Shown one piece after another: positions 1 to 14,168 of a stretch of DNA of 64,000 bases. Every line of letters starts with the position of its first letter. Position 1 is the stretch's first letter. This DNA is from Piscicola geometra (taxonomy: Eukaryota > Annelida > Clitellata > Hirudinida > Piscicolidae). The translations under genes were made by a program, and so were the position numbers. The notes beneath the pieces are model-generated. The model saw nothing but the letters and a program-made list of their open reading frames with translations. It had not been told where the DNA came from and made no database searches. The stretch covers positions 6,690,241 through 6,754,240 of the forward strand of contig OX030959.1 in NCBI GenBank assembly GCA_943735955.1, read 5' to 3'.

Positions 1-329
1 GGGAAAAACAATTTTTGGTAGAAAAATTTCTCAATTCTGTTTTTTCACTTTTTATTACACGAAATGCACTGAACTATAGTTCAGTCTATCTTTAAACGAT
101 TTATTTATTTATAATATTTATTTATTATTTTTCAAACGGGGCCTTACTCAAATGTACCTGGTGCTATTGAGATGAGAAGTCTTGTGAATATCTAATCAAC
201 AAATATCATCTGCCTAAACTGCAGCTGAGACATGCGAGCTAATGAGTTCAAATTTATAATTGAATCTAGTCATGTGCACTTGTTAATGATAGGGGCGCCT
301 AAACCATATGAGTTTGGGGGGCTACCATA

Positions 330-440
330 TCAATCAATCAATCAATCTAATCAATTTCTATAGCGCTCTTTCCTCAAATTCAAATTGAATTCGACTAAGA
401 TTGAACTCGGATCATTGACCATTGTTCAAGCTGAAAGTTA
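330..440 (-). repeat. SINE 3' tail, (CAAT)n end, minus orientation
   Basis: A run of CAAT units is followed by TTTCTATAGCGCTCTTTCCT. Reversed, this reads AAAGAGCGCTATAGAAA and then a TGATTGATTG tail. The same tail occurs at about 15452-15523 and 17468-17528 on the plus strand. Three dispersed copies ending in the same simple repeat are typical of a non-LTR short interspersed element. The rest of 1-606 shows no exon I can support. Confidence 0.6.
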
Positions 441-606
441 TCAATCATTCATCCACGCATTCACCTGTTTTAATTCTTTTGTATTCAAATATACGTTTCT
501 ATAAATACATCTAATCATTTGGTTACAGGGGATCTAGTTCTATGATTGTAGATTTGATCGCATGCATATTCGATGCGTAATAAATCTGTTATTCCTGCCA
601 TGCTAG

Positions 607-1231
607 GAAAACCAAGTTTTGGTGGAGGAGGAGGATGAACTGACGTCAGAGCAGAAGAGTCTCGATCAGCTGGATGAAGAAATGTGCGTTTAAAAATTGA
701 AAATTCGTGTATTTCGCTTCAGGCCGAGGCAGTCTTAGAAGCTTTTGTGTGTTTAAAGGTCGAAAGGAATGATTATTTTCGCTTAATGGATTTCTTCAGC
801 TTTGTTTTTTTTCACTCATTCTTTCATGTATAGGATATACAGTATAACTATGTTATATCATTGTTTGTTTTCTGCGTGATTTATAGCTTTCAAAAACTAC
901 TCGTTATTTATTCTCTTCAAAAGAATTGTAACGTCTGTATTTTTCGACATAATCTATGTATTCTTTTTCTCACCTTTTGGTCTGTTAAAAAGTATTCTTA
1001 CATAAATATCAGTTGTTATTCTATAAATCTGTGTTTGAGCTTATTAACCGCTGCTTGTTTTTTCATAGAAATCTCTGGTCAAGACCTTTCACACTGGCAA
1101 AGACGAAGGAGGAAGAGTTGCAGAAGGTGGTCGAGAAGACGAAAGTGAAGCAAGAGGCGACGTCAGACGAGGAAGACGTCGATCTGACTTCGTTGCTTGA
1201 TTGGAGAAGCAAGGTTCCCTTTAAAAAATAA
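607..1231 (+). CDS. ZNF830: ZNF830/CCDC16-like zinc-finger protein, C-terminal two exons
   Basis: Two exons are visible: 607-683 and 1069-1231, joined in phase by a GT-AG intron (donor GTGCGT, acceptor TTTTTTCATAG). The spliced C-terminus has an acidic stretch (VEEEDELTSEQ), then LDQLDEEI, a helical charged segment, and the ending DEEDVDLTSLLDWRSKV. ZNF830 family members end in the same way: an acidic run, DEQI, a coiled coil, then an acidic patch and a DLL..DWR-type motif. Known members are nuclear C2H2 zinc-finger proteins tied to pre-mRNA splicing and genome stability. The zinc finger and N-terminus should lie left of the window; I see no further exon in 1-606. The acceptor before 607 has a poor pyrimidine tract, so that exon edge is uncertain. 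Identification rests on the C-terminal pattern only. Confidence 0.55.
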
Positions 1232-1263
1232 CAGCCGGCCCACTTTTTGAACTGTTCTTTAAT

Positions 1264-1269
1264 AATAAA
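1264..1269 (+). terminator. polyadenylation signal AATAAA of the ZNF830-like gene
   Basis: A canonical AATAAA lies 33 bases after the stop codon at 1231. The stretch from here to 1838 is AT-rich and I see no gene in it. Confidence 0.5.
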
Positions 1270-1838
1270 ATTCTCTCACTTGTTTGTTGGAGGTTATAAA
1301 TAATGTGAAAGCGGATAAAGTTTTTGTTGATTATATTTGTTTTCGAGTTAAATGTTGAAAAAACAGAATTATATAACAGAAAAGGTTCGAACTTACATAA
1401 CAGCTTTCATTCAAACACACGTATATTCTGGCCAATATAAATATGCATTGCTGCAATAAGAATATATATGATATGTTTATATAAAATATACAATATGTTC
1501 GGATATATTTAATATGTATATATATAAAAGTATAAATGTATATAATTTTGAAAGTCTATAGAATTAGTTTAACCTGGTAAAGTCCGGTTTTAAAAACTTT
1601 AAACCAGTCCACAGCTTTGAATATCTAATCTCATTCAATTCAAGTGCTATTCCTCAGTTTAATAGTTAGAGATTGGCGTATAGTTTTGAAATTACTTGAA
1701 TAATTTAAGTTTTTATTTAAATAGTTGAAATCGTTTACGCAATCAGCATGCTTCAATTGAACTCTGCCCATCACGTCGCTGCTTTGGCCACGAGGAGCTG
1801 ATTTCCTATGAAAACTCAAATATTCGTTATTTTCTTTG

Positions 1839-2785
1839 ATGGATGAAGAATACCTATTCATTAATTCTGATTACCAACTTCCAAGTAGTTTTGATACCGT
1901 CTTTTTAAAGCAAAACTCCTCAACCGGCCGGCAAAATTCCCTGGCCATTGAGAACTGCAGAACCTCATTTATTCGAGAGTTGGATAAAAAGGATAATATC
2001 TCAATAAATAACATACGAGATATAGATGATGATATTTTGTCAGGTCAGGACACCACAGAGTATGGCTCTGCAAAATACAAATGTTTTGAAAATTTTAACG
2101 ACAACAATGATAATGACATTAATCACATAAAAAGCTCTTTCTACATAGATAACTCAAAATCATGTGAACCCTCGAACGCAAGCAGCAACGTGAAACTTCT
2201 CAACGGAGTGCTCGGTCACAGAATGACCCTCTGCTCAAGCAACCCCCGAGTGAAGGCCATTTCTTCCTGTAGCTCTCTCTTGCGCCACACAGTTTCCATG
2301 CCCAACAGTTGCCTCTTCAGCAACTCCAACAGGCAACTCAAACTCAGCATCAACCACAAAAAGAACCCAGTCATATCATCCAAATCACACGCCACCAAGC
2401 ACCACCATCCCACTGTTAACCCCAAACAGATACACTTAATCTCAAGTTTCCACGCCATCAAGTCGTCTGTTTCCCCTTCACCACCTCCCCTCCCTCTCAG
2501 CACCGAGCACCAGTGCACCTACCCAGCGCTCGAGGACCACAGATACTATGCCCAGACCTCCAGTCCTCCACCAGCCAAGAAGAGGTTGTTCACTCCGCAG
2601 TTTAAATCCTCCTCCGCCTCTACCATCAACTCCTCCATCACATCTATTTCGGATTCCTTAAAAACTAAGCACCATATCAACATCAGTCAGAGCAGCAGGA
2701 AAAACAACATCAACAACAACAATGATTATAATAATATTCTTAGTAGTAGTAGTGTTAGTAGTACTAGTAGTAGTAGTAGTACTAC

Positions 2786-2844
<59 letters not shown>

Positions 2845-5800
2845 ATAATAAAAGACACAGCAATAATAAATTAACTTTTGAGGATAATGTTCATTCAAGC
2901 AGCTTCTACTTCAACAACAAAAACAATAACAACACTAATAATAGTAGACTTAATTGTCATTATAATAAGAACAACAACAACAATAATGATAATAATAACA
3001 ATAGAGGAGGGGGAGTCTGCCAGATGAGCATCCTAGAGACCTTTCTGAGAGCCACTTGTCCACTTGATCCCAGCAAAGGTGCTGATAATGATGTTATAGC
3101 AATAATAAAATATTTATATAAATCAATAAATCTTCATGAATTATTATGTCTTTTATTTTGAAACTCAAAGATAAATATGTCAGTTTTGAAGCTTTATCAG
3201 CTCTCAAGTGCCTACTCTGCTTTGACATGTGGTCCCATTCAATGGGTCAAGATGTGACTGCTGTGGAAATTTATATTGAATCATTGCTTCAAGTATTAAG
3301 ATAAGAATCATTGAAGGAAGAATGAAGGAGTGTTGGTGGAGGAGTTAAAGAGAGAATGAGGGAGGGAAGGAAGAAAGGAGAGCATCTTGCAGGATGGGAT
3401 ATTTAATTGAACACCTTTTCCGAGTGTTTTTTTCAAGGATCAAGCTCATATGAGAGAATTGAGACAGATTAAAGCAGGTCAAACCCCCACATACCTGTTC
3501 TGAGATGGGTTATTAAGGGTAGGACGTAAAGTCTTTACGAAAGTTTGGTGATGGCAGTTGGCTCATTGTTGTGGTTGCACAAGGCTTTGTAGCATACATC
3601 TAATTCAAAGACACCCCTGAGAATGCTTCAATTCTTCGTTGAATACGCAAGAGTTAGTCAAGCAATACCTGAAGCCTACCCAGTTACAGCTTTCGCGATC
3701 GCTACACCAAGCCATCAAGGCACACACGGACCTACTCTATCAAGCATCCTAAAACTGGCGTTCGCAAGCGTATATGATTAAAAGCATATAACTTATTTTT
3801 TGGTGGCCTTCTTTAATTACAGGAATGCAGTCCTTCAATGAGAACATAATATTACACGATGTATAAACAAAAATATTCCCTTGTGTATCATTATAAACCA
3901 AAATATACCAGTGTATGCTAGAATCTAGCATTGCTAGATTACGCATTATTTTTATGCCAAATATACCTCTGTACAGAAAATTATTGTAATAAACTTACTT
4001 GTTTTTTTTGAACATTTTTTGCATATGTTTACAGTTCAATTCTGTTAGGATCTGTGGGTTGAGTGCAGGATATTTTTGGGCCACCATTACCATCATGCAA
4101 ATAAGCATAATCAAAAACCCTAATATCCTGCAATTCTGACTGACTTTTATGAATTTGAATATCTCCCAAAAATATCAAAGGCCTTTTCTGTACAGCATTG
4201 AACAGAATGTGTTGTTCGTGTGGAATATTTTTCGTTCATTTTGTGAGTGATTAAAGCAGGATATAACTTGAAATATGGTGCTTATTACTAGACCATAATG
4301 ATCTGATCATTTATTGGTCCGTGTGCGTTTTTCAAGATTCTTGGGCCTTTTCACTATTATCTAGAGTGTTTAAAAAAAGTTATAAGTGTTGTTGAATGAT
4401 AAATCGTTTTTATTTGCTGATATTTTAATATTATAAAGTGTTGTATAGATAGAAAATGCTGTTTATGTGCTTCTTTAAATAAAAGCAGTATTACCAAGCC
4501 AATTTCTTACCATCGCTCTTCCTCCAAAAAATAGATACCTTTTATCTTTTCCAATTTATTTCTTTTTCTTTATGCCATTCAACTTTACCCTTTTATTTAT
4601 GGGTTTTCCTGAGAGATTAAAAATATAAAGTTTAAAAAATCGTAATTAAACAAAAAAAGAATAATTTTTTTCTCATCTTATTTTACAGCTTTTGCTTTTC
4701 TTTTCTATCGATCGATAAGAAGCAGTATATGCAAACAATAAAACCTACCTACGATCATCCTACTTGTGAGGGAGTATTGGTCTATTTCAAATAAATATGA
4801 ACTAGCATTCATTGAGTCCATCATTCATCCGCTCTATAATCACCCAATTAACGGCCAGTTAGTCGTTAAAGTGTCAAGGCATCAAGACATGCTTCTTACA
4901 TCTCCACCACACTACTCCACCATTGCCCGCCACTCCACCTTCAGCCCCCACAACACCTACCACTCCACCCTAGGAAGCACTTTGGCACTTCTGGCGACAG
5001 AGGAGATGCAGGACTCAAGCATAGAGACCACTGACCACTACCAGCAGCAGCACAGCGGCAAATGCAGGAATCGAAACCGCAGCCATCGACACGACAGCAA
5101 CCTACTCAAGAAGATTCTCACGGGCGACAACGACTCCGAGGCGACATCTGGCGTCGACACTTGTCTTTCGGAAGCGTCCACCAACACTGCATCACCCCTC
5201 TCGAACAGGCTATTATCGTCATTCTCGCCAACGTCTCAATCCTCTCCATACTCCTTCTTCTCCTCGCTCTCTCACTCACCGGTGTCTCACTCTCACTCAC
5301 CCGACACGATCGAATGTTCGAGCACCTTTCCCGTTGACTCGCTCCTCACCGACGGCTTCGGACTGGACGCCGACTTGACGGTGGACGAGAAGGGAGGCCT
5401 GCACATGCACCTCGACTCCCAGTGGCAAGACGACCCCTTCAAAATGGTGCGTCCGCTTGTGCTTGTATTCGTTGAGTTCTACCGAATGATGTTGAATATA
5501 GTTTCTTGAGTTTTTCATGTAATTTTATTTGTCATGAACAATGATTAAAGCAGGTTTTTAATGTCTTCAAGAGTTCTTTTGGAAACTATATTTCAGTTAT
5601 ACCAGCAAAATCACTTATATCATTACCACCCATCATCATCAGACTAACAATCACCATCATCATCTTCAGCATCATCACTGCCATCATTACTACCCTTTTT
5701 TTATATTAAACTTTTGGCACAAAAATCTACTTTCAACTTCTGGAACTTCACTTCACTGGCAAATACGACTTTTTTTATGGAGTAATATAATCAGCCCTTC

Positions 5801-8545
5801 TCTTAGATTGTTTTGGAACGTTTTTATCTACCAAAACAAATATTTAAATTTTCATTTTGTGTTTTTCCAATAAATATTTTTCATTTTAATTTAATATAAA
5901 TAGTTTTAAATTAATTCTACAAAGTCATATTAGGTCTGACACATATCTGGTCTATCCCCACTTGAGCACATTTTAAATTTTATTCTGTTCACACTCATTC
6001 AATGCGATATCCTAGCTGATAGGTCCTGACCCTTATACACTTTTTGGAGATACAATTTCATATTTATTATCCTGATAACAAAGCGCTTTAATTAACTTTA
6101 TTTTATTTTTATTAAAAAGTATGCATATTTTGAATTAATAAATAAAATATTTGTATTTTTTTATTTATATATATATTTAATGTATTATATTTATTATTAT
6201 ATTATAGGTATCAGTTTATTACTTTTTTATCCAATGCCAAATACATATGTTACGACATTGTTCCGTAGAAAAGGAATTCTGTGCATCCGGTAATCCTAGA
6301 GTTCTTATATATCTACATCATTACTAGGAGTGAAAGCCTATTTTCTGCAAATTCTGATTTTTATTTCATTAAAAATAGTTATTCGAAATTATATTTAATC
6401 TTATTTAAAATTCAAATTTGTGAATTATTAAAAACTTTTTATATTCATATACATTTTTATTCTTAGTTTTTTAAATATACTTTTTTCATATATTTATACA
6501 ACTTGATGCGTTAAATTCATCAATTAGACACGCGTGAAATATTATAACAGGTATCAAATTCACTGCTCAATTTACCTGAAAATAATCATTTATTGAAAAA
6601 ATACTCACTATGAATAAATCATATTTTAATTATTTAATCCGTTTATCTTTGGTAAGCCATCGGTTGCTGATAGGACATTTCTTCCTTTTTTCGAAGGCAT
6701 TTCTCTGGTTCACTTAATGTTTTAGTGGCAGTCTATTCACAGACACCTTGATGGTCCTTGCATGTTTGAAGGCTCCCAACGTGTGGATAGATGGAGGGTG
6801 GAAAGATTGATGGATGAGTGTGGAATAGGTCGATGGATGGATAGCGGATTGAAAGATGAATAGCCTGCTAATCGATGAACGATGAGTGAATAAATGGATG
6901 ACTGAACAAATAATGCATAGACGGATGAGTAAACAGCTAATGGAGGGGGGGACAAAGGGTTAAACATCTTTGAAGGCATAATCAATAGCTTTAATCTTCA
7001 TGCATACCAGCACCTAAATCTCAAAGTACCCCACCTTTTCCATTCCTCCTTCTCTTCCACTTCCATCTTTTATAGAAAAAATACCCGCTAAGAATTCAGC
7101 AATAACTCCTAATCGGGGCACTTCAAAAGGAACTAGTTTCGAACAAATGATACGCTATACAAATACTCTATAAATCTAAATAGCAAGAATTTCTCGGCTT
7201 CTGTGAATCGTCATTGGACCAGCGTATCTAGCTTCTACCTGTGCCCTCTATCGCTTCTCGATAAGCCCTTGCCGTGTGCCCGATAACCACTAGCCCTGTT
7301 CCATGCTTTGCCACTACTCCATGTGAAAGCACTACCCCATGCATTAAGAAATGTTGTGCTTTAAGGTTTGATTTAACCTCCATTTTGATTACTTTTCTGT
7401 ATAACTAGCTAACTAGCTGAACGGGTAGTTGAATGTGTAACGGCTCTCGGCTTGACCAACGGTTAAGGGTCCTAGCTTCAATGCTACCGATGCCCTATTA
7501 ACCCATTGGCGCGAGTTGTAAAATTTGCAGCCTAAGTGGTCTAGAAGACCATTCGGGTTATACGCCACTACAATAAGGCTCGTGATTTGTTTAATTATTA
7601 TCACTATTATTAATTATTAAAAACAGCTAGTCATTTTGTATGAAGAGTTATATAGTTTTATTAGTTTTTTTTATTTCAAAATCAATTTTATTTTTTGGCA
7701 TCGTTTCAGTTGTTCCTCACGCCTGTCTCCTATAATATAATTTATGTACATTTATGATATATCTATTCATTACTTTTCATCGGTCCGATTATGTCAGCGT
7801 CTTGCCTGCTTTATTACCGACGGAGTTATACAAACTAGATACAATGAATTAGGAACTTCCCTTGATATTTCACTTTCTTCGTTGAACCTTGTTACGCCCA
7901 CTCGTTCATCTTCTTTCATCAAAACGGCGCCAAAATCATCAGATGACCAAGCGACATCTTTGGCATCGATCAAGCAGCAATAGCTTTCCGAGGCATCTAT
8001 CACTTATTTGCGCATCCATCAATGCATTCTTCATTCGCTCAATTACGCTACTTATTTGTTTGCCATTCATTTGCTTTTCTTTCATTTAGCCACCTGGCGG
8101 GAAATTTATTCGCATCCCTAATTCTTATTTTTTACGCTTTTTCATCATCGTCATCATCATCATCACCACAAATACTAATCTTTTTATTTTTCCATTTGAC
8201 TCCACTAAAGTGTCATCTCTTAAACACCTCCAAAACAATCGTATCCACCATCACCGCTACTCTCACAACTAATATCACCAAAATCACCAACATTAACACA
8301 TCCACTACCATATTCACCACCACAACCATTACGATCATCACCACTACCATCATCACCACTACCATCATCACATCACCATCATCACAATCACAATCATCAT
8401 CATCACCGCCACCATCATCAACACATCACCATCATCACCACCACCACAGATCTCAGAGATGGGCTTCTCGGAGGAGGAGGAGTGGCTGAAGCAGGACGCA
8501 TGCCAGATGGACTGCCTCCAAGCCAGCCTCAGTGATTACTTGTGA
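1839..8545 (+). CDS. unrecognised Ser/Asn-rich protein, at least three exons
   Basis: I do not recognise this gene. Exon 1 starts at the ATG at 1839 and runs to about 3078 (donor AAAG|GTGCTG). It codes about 413 residues, starting MDEEYLFINSDYQL. The protein is rich in Ser, Asn and His, with a long poly-Ser tract from a TAG/AGT repeat and a conserved-looking end MSILETFLRATCPLDPSK. A second coding block ends at 5446 (donor ATG|GTGCGT). It is open from 4742, with its acceptor unresolved, perhaps near 4880. It carries ATSGVDTCLSEAS, many SP/HS pairs and QWQDDPFKM. The last exon, 8450-8545, continues in phase 0 and codes ISEMGFSEEEEWLKQDACQM and a short tail to TGA. The acidic C-terminus and low-complexity Ser/Pro body would suit a transcriptional regulator; that is inference. 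The introns (3079 to about 4880, 5447-8449) hold AT-rich DNA, one SINE and simple repeats. Confidence 0.5.
2742..2843 (+). repeat. (AGT)n trinucleotide repeat coding poly-Ser
   Basis: About 100 bases of AGT units with a few ACT interruptions, in frame with the long open exon, giving an almost pure serine tract. It is followed by Asn-coding AAC/AAT runs. Confidence 0.85.
7405..7615 (+). repeat. tRNA-derived SINE, family A, divergent copy
   Basis: The copy starts GAACGGGTAG, continues through CTCTCGGCTTGACCAA, AGGGTCCTAG, CCTAAGTGG and TTCGGGTTATACGCCACTA, and ends in an ATT-rich tail. It aligns by eye with copies at 17560-17750 (minus), 51300-51495 and 58733-58933. This is the most diverged plus-strand copy. 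It sits in an intron of the Ser-rich gene. Confidence 0.8.
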
Positions 8546-9130
8546 TACATACCTTCTTCCCTTCTTCTTCCCTTCTTCCCTTCTTCTTCTTCTTCTTCTT
8601 CATCATTAGACTACTATTTTTATTACGGTTTTATTATTTATTTGTTTCATTTGTTTTTTATGGTTTCATTATTTTATGTAGATTACTATCATTATTATTC
8701 AAAAAAAAAAATTTTCCAATTATAACTATTTTTGTTTTTTTCGCACTATTTGCCCGTACCTTCTCCTAGGTCGTAACTATCATTATAATCATTTTAGTTT
8801 TACCGCGGTAATTATTTATTTCCATCAAAATCATCATCATCATCGTCAGTTATAATAATAATAATTATTATTATTATTGATTTAAATATATATAATCTTT
8901 TATAGGGTTGTGGTTAGTGATATTCTCTTTGTTAAAGCTTCTTTTCCAGGCGTCTGCTTACCACACAAACTCACTACTGGTGGCTTTATCCATGCAAACC
9001 TTCATCTCACTTGTATCATTATTACTATTTTATCGTTATCTTTTTTATTTTATTTATTATACTTGATTGGGACTTTTACAATAATTTCCAAATTTATCAT
9101 CTTTTTACGAGTATATGTGATCGTTTCTTC

Positions 9131-9234
9131 TTTCCATCCTTCCTTCCTTCCTTCCTTCCTTTCTTTCTTTCTTCCTTCTTTTTTCCTTTCCTTCCTTCCG
9201 TCCTTCCTTCCTTCCTTCCCTCCTTCCTTCTTTC
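9131..9234 (+). repeat. (TTCC)n microsatellite
   Basis: TTCC units with TTTC variants over about 100 bases. Confidence 0.85.
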
Positions 9235-9363
9235 AATTCTTCCACAAGCATTATAATTTGTAAAATTTATTTATTATTATCATTTTCAATTTTTTCCAAT
9301 TGCCATTTACATTTTGATTTTCACTTTTTAGACGTCTTTGAAACATAATTAACAAAATTAATT

Positions 9364-9465
9364 TTGTTAAAGCCTAGAGAAAAATGATGCTGATGAAGAT
9401 GGTATGAAGAAAAATGATGCTGATGATTATAGTATGAAGAAAAATGATGCTGATGATGATGGTAT
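9364..9465 (+). repeat. short tandem repeat, about 30 bp, three copies
   Basis: Three copies of a unit containing GAAGAAAAATGATGCTGATG, followed by variable GAAGATGG, ATTATAG and ATGATGG endings. Confidence 0.75.
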
Positions 9466-12400
9466 GGTTAGAAGGAATAGGAGGATGGTGGTATGTATAG
9501 AAGGAGGAAGAGGATGATTGGCGCGTGTGGTGACAATGATTCTGAGCATGGTAGCTTGTGTTGCTGGAGTTGGGGATGGGAGATCTGGAGAGAGAGAAAA
9601 AAGGAGTAGAAAGTGGATGACTGCATAGATGGACAGAAAATTCAACGAATGTTTGAATACGGTGATGAATGGATGAATGCGGAAATAGGCGCTGAATGGA
9701 CGAATGGACAAGCAGGTCATGTGATTAGGTTTCGACTCGGTTAGAATCTTTATTGCACAAATCTCTGCAGACGACGGAATGCAACACAGTAACGTGCTAT
9801 ACGCCAAGTTATGGCACAGTACCATACAACAGTCTTGAGCACAATGCCATGCAATAGAACATGTCTACAGAACACAATCATTATAGTACAAGGCAATTCT
9901 CTTCACAAAGATATTAATTCTTTGATGCATTGCAGGCCAGCTAGATGCGTTAGGAATTAGACGTCTCCTCTTCGAAGACTCTTCCACCTTTACATTTCGT
10001 TCGGTTATCGGCAACTGAATTATATCATAGGAGCATGCGGTAGTTAGGCACTGCAAGTGTTCGTGTGATGTTTTGTTTATCTTCTTTCAGCCCATACGCA
10101 CTTCCAACATCGCAAACACAAATACAACACGAACACACGCATACATCGCAAACACACAACACACACACAATAGCGAGAATATTTTATACACGCAGTTGCA
10201 ATCGAATACCTGCGACGTACACACAACAAATAAATACCCGTTAGAGGAGAGGCGTGGGAGATAGCGGCTGCCCAGCCATTGCATGTAGCGCCCCCGTTTC
10301 AATATTCTCGCTGTTCAAAGCCGTAAAAGATGTTTATCACTGTATTACGTTTGAATGATTTGAAATAGGCTGTAACTTGATATAAATAGACGTATTTTAA
10401 GATGGATTGGAAGAGCTTATCTTTTGGCAAGTGTCGCAAGCTCATGAAAGCCCCAAAGCGATAATCGATTTATGTAATAAACTAATGATTAATTAGCATA
10501 ACACTTTATTATTACCGTTTTTGAATTATTTTTAATGTTTTTGCAATATAATAAGTTAAATATTCATGATTTCAAGAAATGTATTTTTAAAGACCTTCAA
10601 GCATTGGGTCATCACTCTCTACTAATAAACATTTATTTCATTTCGAAGACTTATAAACTTATTTGAATCTTTTATCATTTAAAAAGTAAATTTTGTATCT
10701 TGATTTTCATTATCGTTAAACTTTAAATGACTTTGTTTTACCAACAACAACCGAATTTTATTAATATTTTTATTTTCAATTCTACTTATTATTTATACAT
10801 TAAAGCAGTAATTTGTTATTCGACGTTCCCACATGGCATCTCTGCAGCAGACCCATCAAAACTCAATGCAATTAATCTTTCATTTAGGATTTTGTTGGAT
10901 TAATACCTTGCTTTTAACTTTTTATTATTTTCTTTAATAATTTTTTGTTTTTATCTTTTTTTATTACATTTTATTTTATTAAATATCGATTTATTTTCAA
11001 TAAATATTTATTGCTGGGTCTTTGTGTTAACATTTTTTCAAATAGTTAACGTTTCAGTCTGGTATAAATAATTTGATGAAATGTTAAATGATTTATAAAC
11101 CTGCTTGAATAGTATTATAAAATGAGAATTATCTTTTATAGGAAGAATTAATCTCTTCTTTCAATTCATAAAACCCTTATACTTTGTCAAGAATTCTGTT
11201 TTTAATTAAACTTATGTTTTTTCAAGAGTTTGTTCTCTGATAGACTTCCACACAATCTACCTTCACCCACTTAATCACCCATTTTTATATAATAATCTAA
11301 TTAAATAAATATTACTGAAAATGCATGCTATTTTATTATTTAAATAAATACACATTTTCATTACATAAATAACTTTAATTCTTTAATTAGAATGCATTAC
11401 TTTAACATGGTTCCGAGGCGTCAGATCAGTTTATTTTGAGATACTGCGAAAATAAGTGGATTTGCTAGGCGGAAGGATAAGTCAAGAAAAAGTTAAAATA
11501 TTGAATGAAAAAGATGGAAAAGATGTTGACTAAATGGATCAAAAAAAGAAAAGAAAAAGATGTCAAAATATTATTTTTTTGTGTTGGATAAATTTATGAA
11601 TCTCGTATTATCGACATTCAGTATTGAAAAACAAAGTAAATCCTCAAAATGATTATAGACAGTATGTTAGATTTCAAGAAAAATAGATTTATTGATTGAG
11701 ACATGATCGGGCGAGTGGCTTGTTGTAGCTGTCTTGCACCACATTTGTGCCCCAAAAGTCCGTGTGATGATCGCGCAGACACGAGAAAGCAAAAATGCGC
11801 CAGAATTTAAGGAGCTTTCAACATAAAGTTTAAAGTAATGCAATTTTATGACACTTTTAAAAGCTTCCTGCAAGCGTATATAACATTTTTTATCAAAGTA
11901 AGCTATCACGTGACGAATCAATAAATGTGTGAAAGTATAAAGTTTCCAAAAATCTAAAAGTATAAGGTGTCACAAAATGTAAAAGAAAATACAAATGTCA
12001 TTCAAATGAACTTTTAAAGGAGTCTTTAAAAGACTCAAAAGGCTGTCTTATGATTCATCATGCGTTACAGAAAGCCTTTGGGAATTTGGTTGACTTAATT
12101 TTAACCTTAACAGTTTTTTCTCGTTTAACTTAGTCATTTGAAAGCGACTTTGAAATTTTCGAATATATAACTGTCTGTTAAAACGCTTCAAACAAATCAT
12201 TTTGTTTTGTTTAATACATTTTGTAGAGAAAATAAAAATAAATTAAACTTTGTAAGTTGGAATGCTTATTTTTTATTGATTCATTCACCATTTTTTCTGT
12301 CTTCAATTCTCATTTACACACACACATTGAGACACACTTCCTAGAAACATGTTCCACAAGAAGGAGCTAATTAAGTCTCCAAGCGGTTATACCTGTTCCA

Positions 12401-14033
12401 AAAAAACACGCATACCCACACACATACACACACACACATACCCACACATATACGAACATACACATAGAGACACACACTTATACAGACACACATAGAGACA
12501 CCTAAAGACATAAATATCAATCTATTTAGATATATATATAACTTCCGTATTTTTGTGTTAATTGTCATGGTTTTTACGTATGGAATATTATGTGAAGGTC
12601 ATAGGTTAATAAGAAGAAAGCATGAGAGTAAAAGATCAATAATATCACAATAATTATTGTTATTAATGGGCTAAGAAATAGGAGATAATTAATAAATTAA
12701 TGAACCATATTATTGAGAAATCAATGAGTTAGTTTTTATTCCTCTTGGTGTGGTGCTAAGAGAGGGGAGTTGTAATAGAGGAATAATGAAGAGTTTGATG
12801 ACGAAGATAGGCTGATAATGCTATTGAAAATTATTTTGAACTTAATCAAAATATGTTTGTAACCATTTAGGACATTAAATTTAATTGAAGGTTCATTAGA
12901 AAATCTTAAATATCTTCTCATCCTTTTTGATGTTCTCATTTTGAAACTCTTTCAAAGTAAATATGCAGAAAATGGATTAATAAAGCTTGTCTTATCACCC
13001 CTCCACCTTCCTTATCACTCTAATCTTGAGTTTTTCTCCTAGAATGCATTCAGCCTAACCCTTATCAATTCTGATTTAATGGCAGATACATAATTCTAAA
13101 AATCTCTCGAGTATTACATTTTAAATGATTGATTACAGCGCTATAGAATGACGTATGTAATTAGTAATAGTATTTTTGAGAATTGACAATATTATAGAAT
13201 GTTATTAGAAGCGCGATGTGTAGTTTTTAGACGGCTGTGATCATTGTATTTTAGGTGTGCATATTTACGATTTATGCATTTTTTAAGGCACACACGAATA
13301 TTAGTAAGTTTGTGTGTCTTTTTGCATGCTTTTGTGTGAAATAAAAAACACTTTAGTGGGTGTCCTCATATGCAGCAATATACGTTGTGTCGTCGTTGAT
13401 AATCAATAGGCTCGAAGCGCCTGAGATTCCGCTTGAAATTTAGAAAATATTTGTTTCGCATTTACGAATTTTTTTCGAATTTTAATTTCTATTTTAATTT
13501 TAATTTAAATGGATTCTGGCAATGATGATAGTAGTAATGACGGTGGTGATGATGACGATGACTGAATTGTATAAAATTAAAATAGATTGTATAAATATGA
13601 AGTTTTCAGCATCACACGTCATAACACCAATGCTTTTATGAATTATTTAAATTTTGCACTTTTGATTTTGCACATTGTACCAATCATCTTCAATTTTCAT
13701 CACTTCAACAACCTTTTCCTGCTTCTAACTTTTTCCACCACTCCATTTCCAATACACCACCCTTAACTACCCCCACAGAACCACTCCATTAAAAACACAA
13801 AAAAACACATTTTGTTCACACGTACACACGCACAGCTTAGTACTTTCAGAACCCAGTTTTTCTTTTAGTTGCATCTCAACGATATACGCCATTTATTCTC
13901 CGGCGTGCACCTCTGTTGTACACACAACGTGTACTACACATCCTGTATTACGCACGCATTGGCATTTGGACGTGACGCTTTTCTTTTTGACGTTATTGAA
14001 TTAGTTTTTGAAGTTATGATTATTGCTTTTATG

Positions 14034-14051
14034 CCACTACTACTACTAATA

Positions 14052-14135
<84 letters not shown>

Positions 14136-14168
14136 CCACTACAACTACTACTAATACCACTACTACTA
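14034..14168 (+). repeat. (TAC)n microsatellite
   Basis: About 130 bases of TAC/ACT units with a few CCACTAC and AATACTAC interruptions. Confidence 0.9.
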
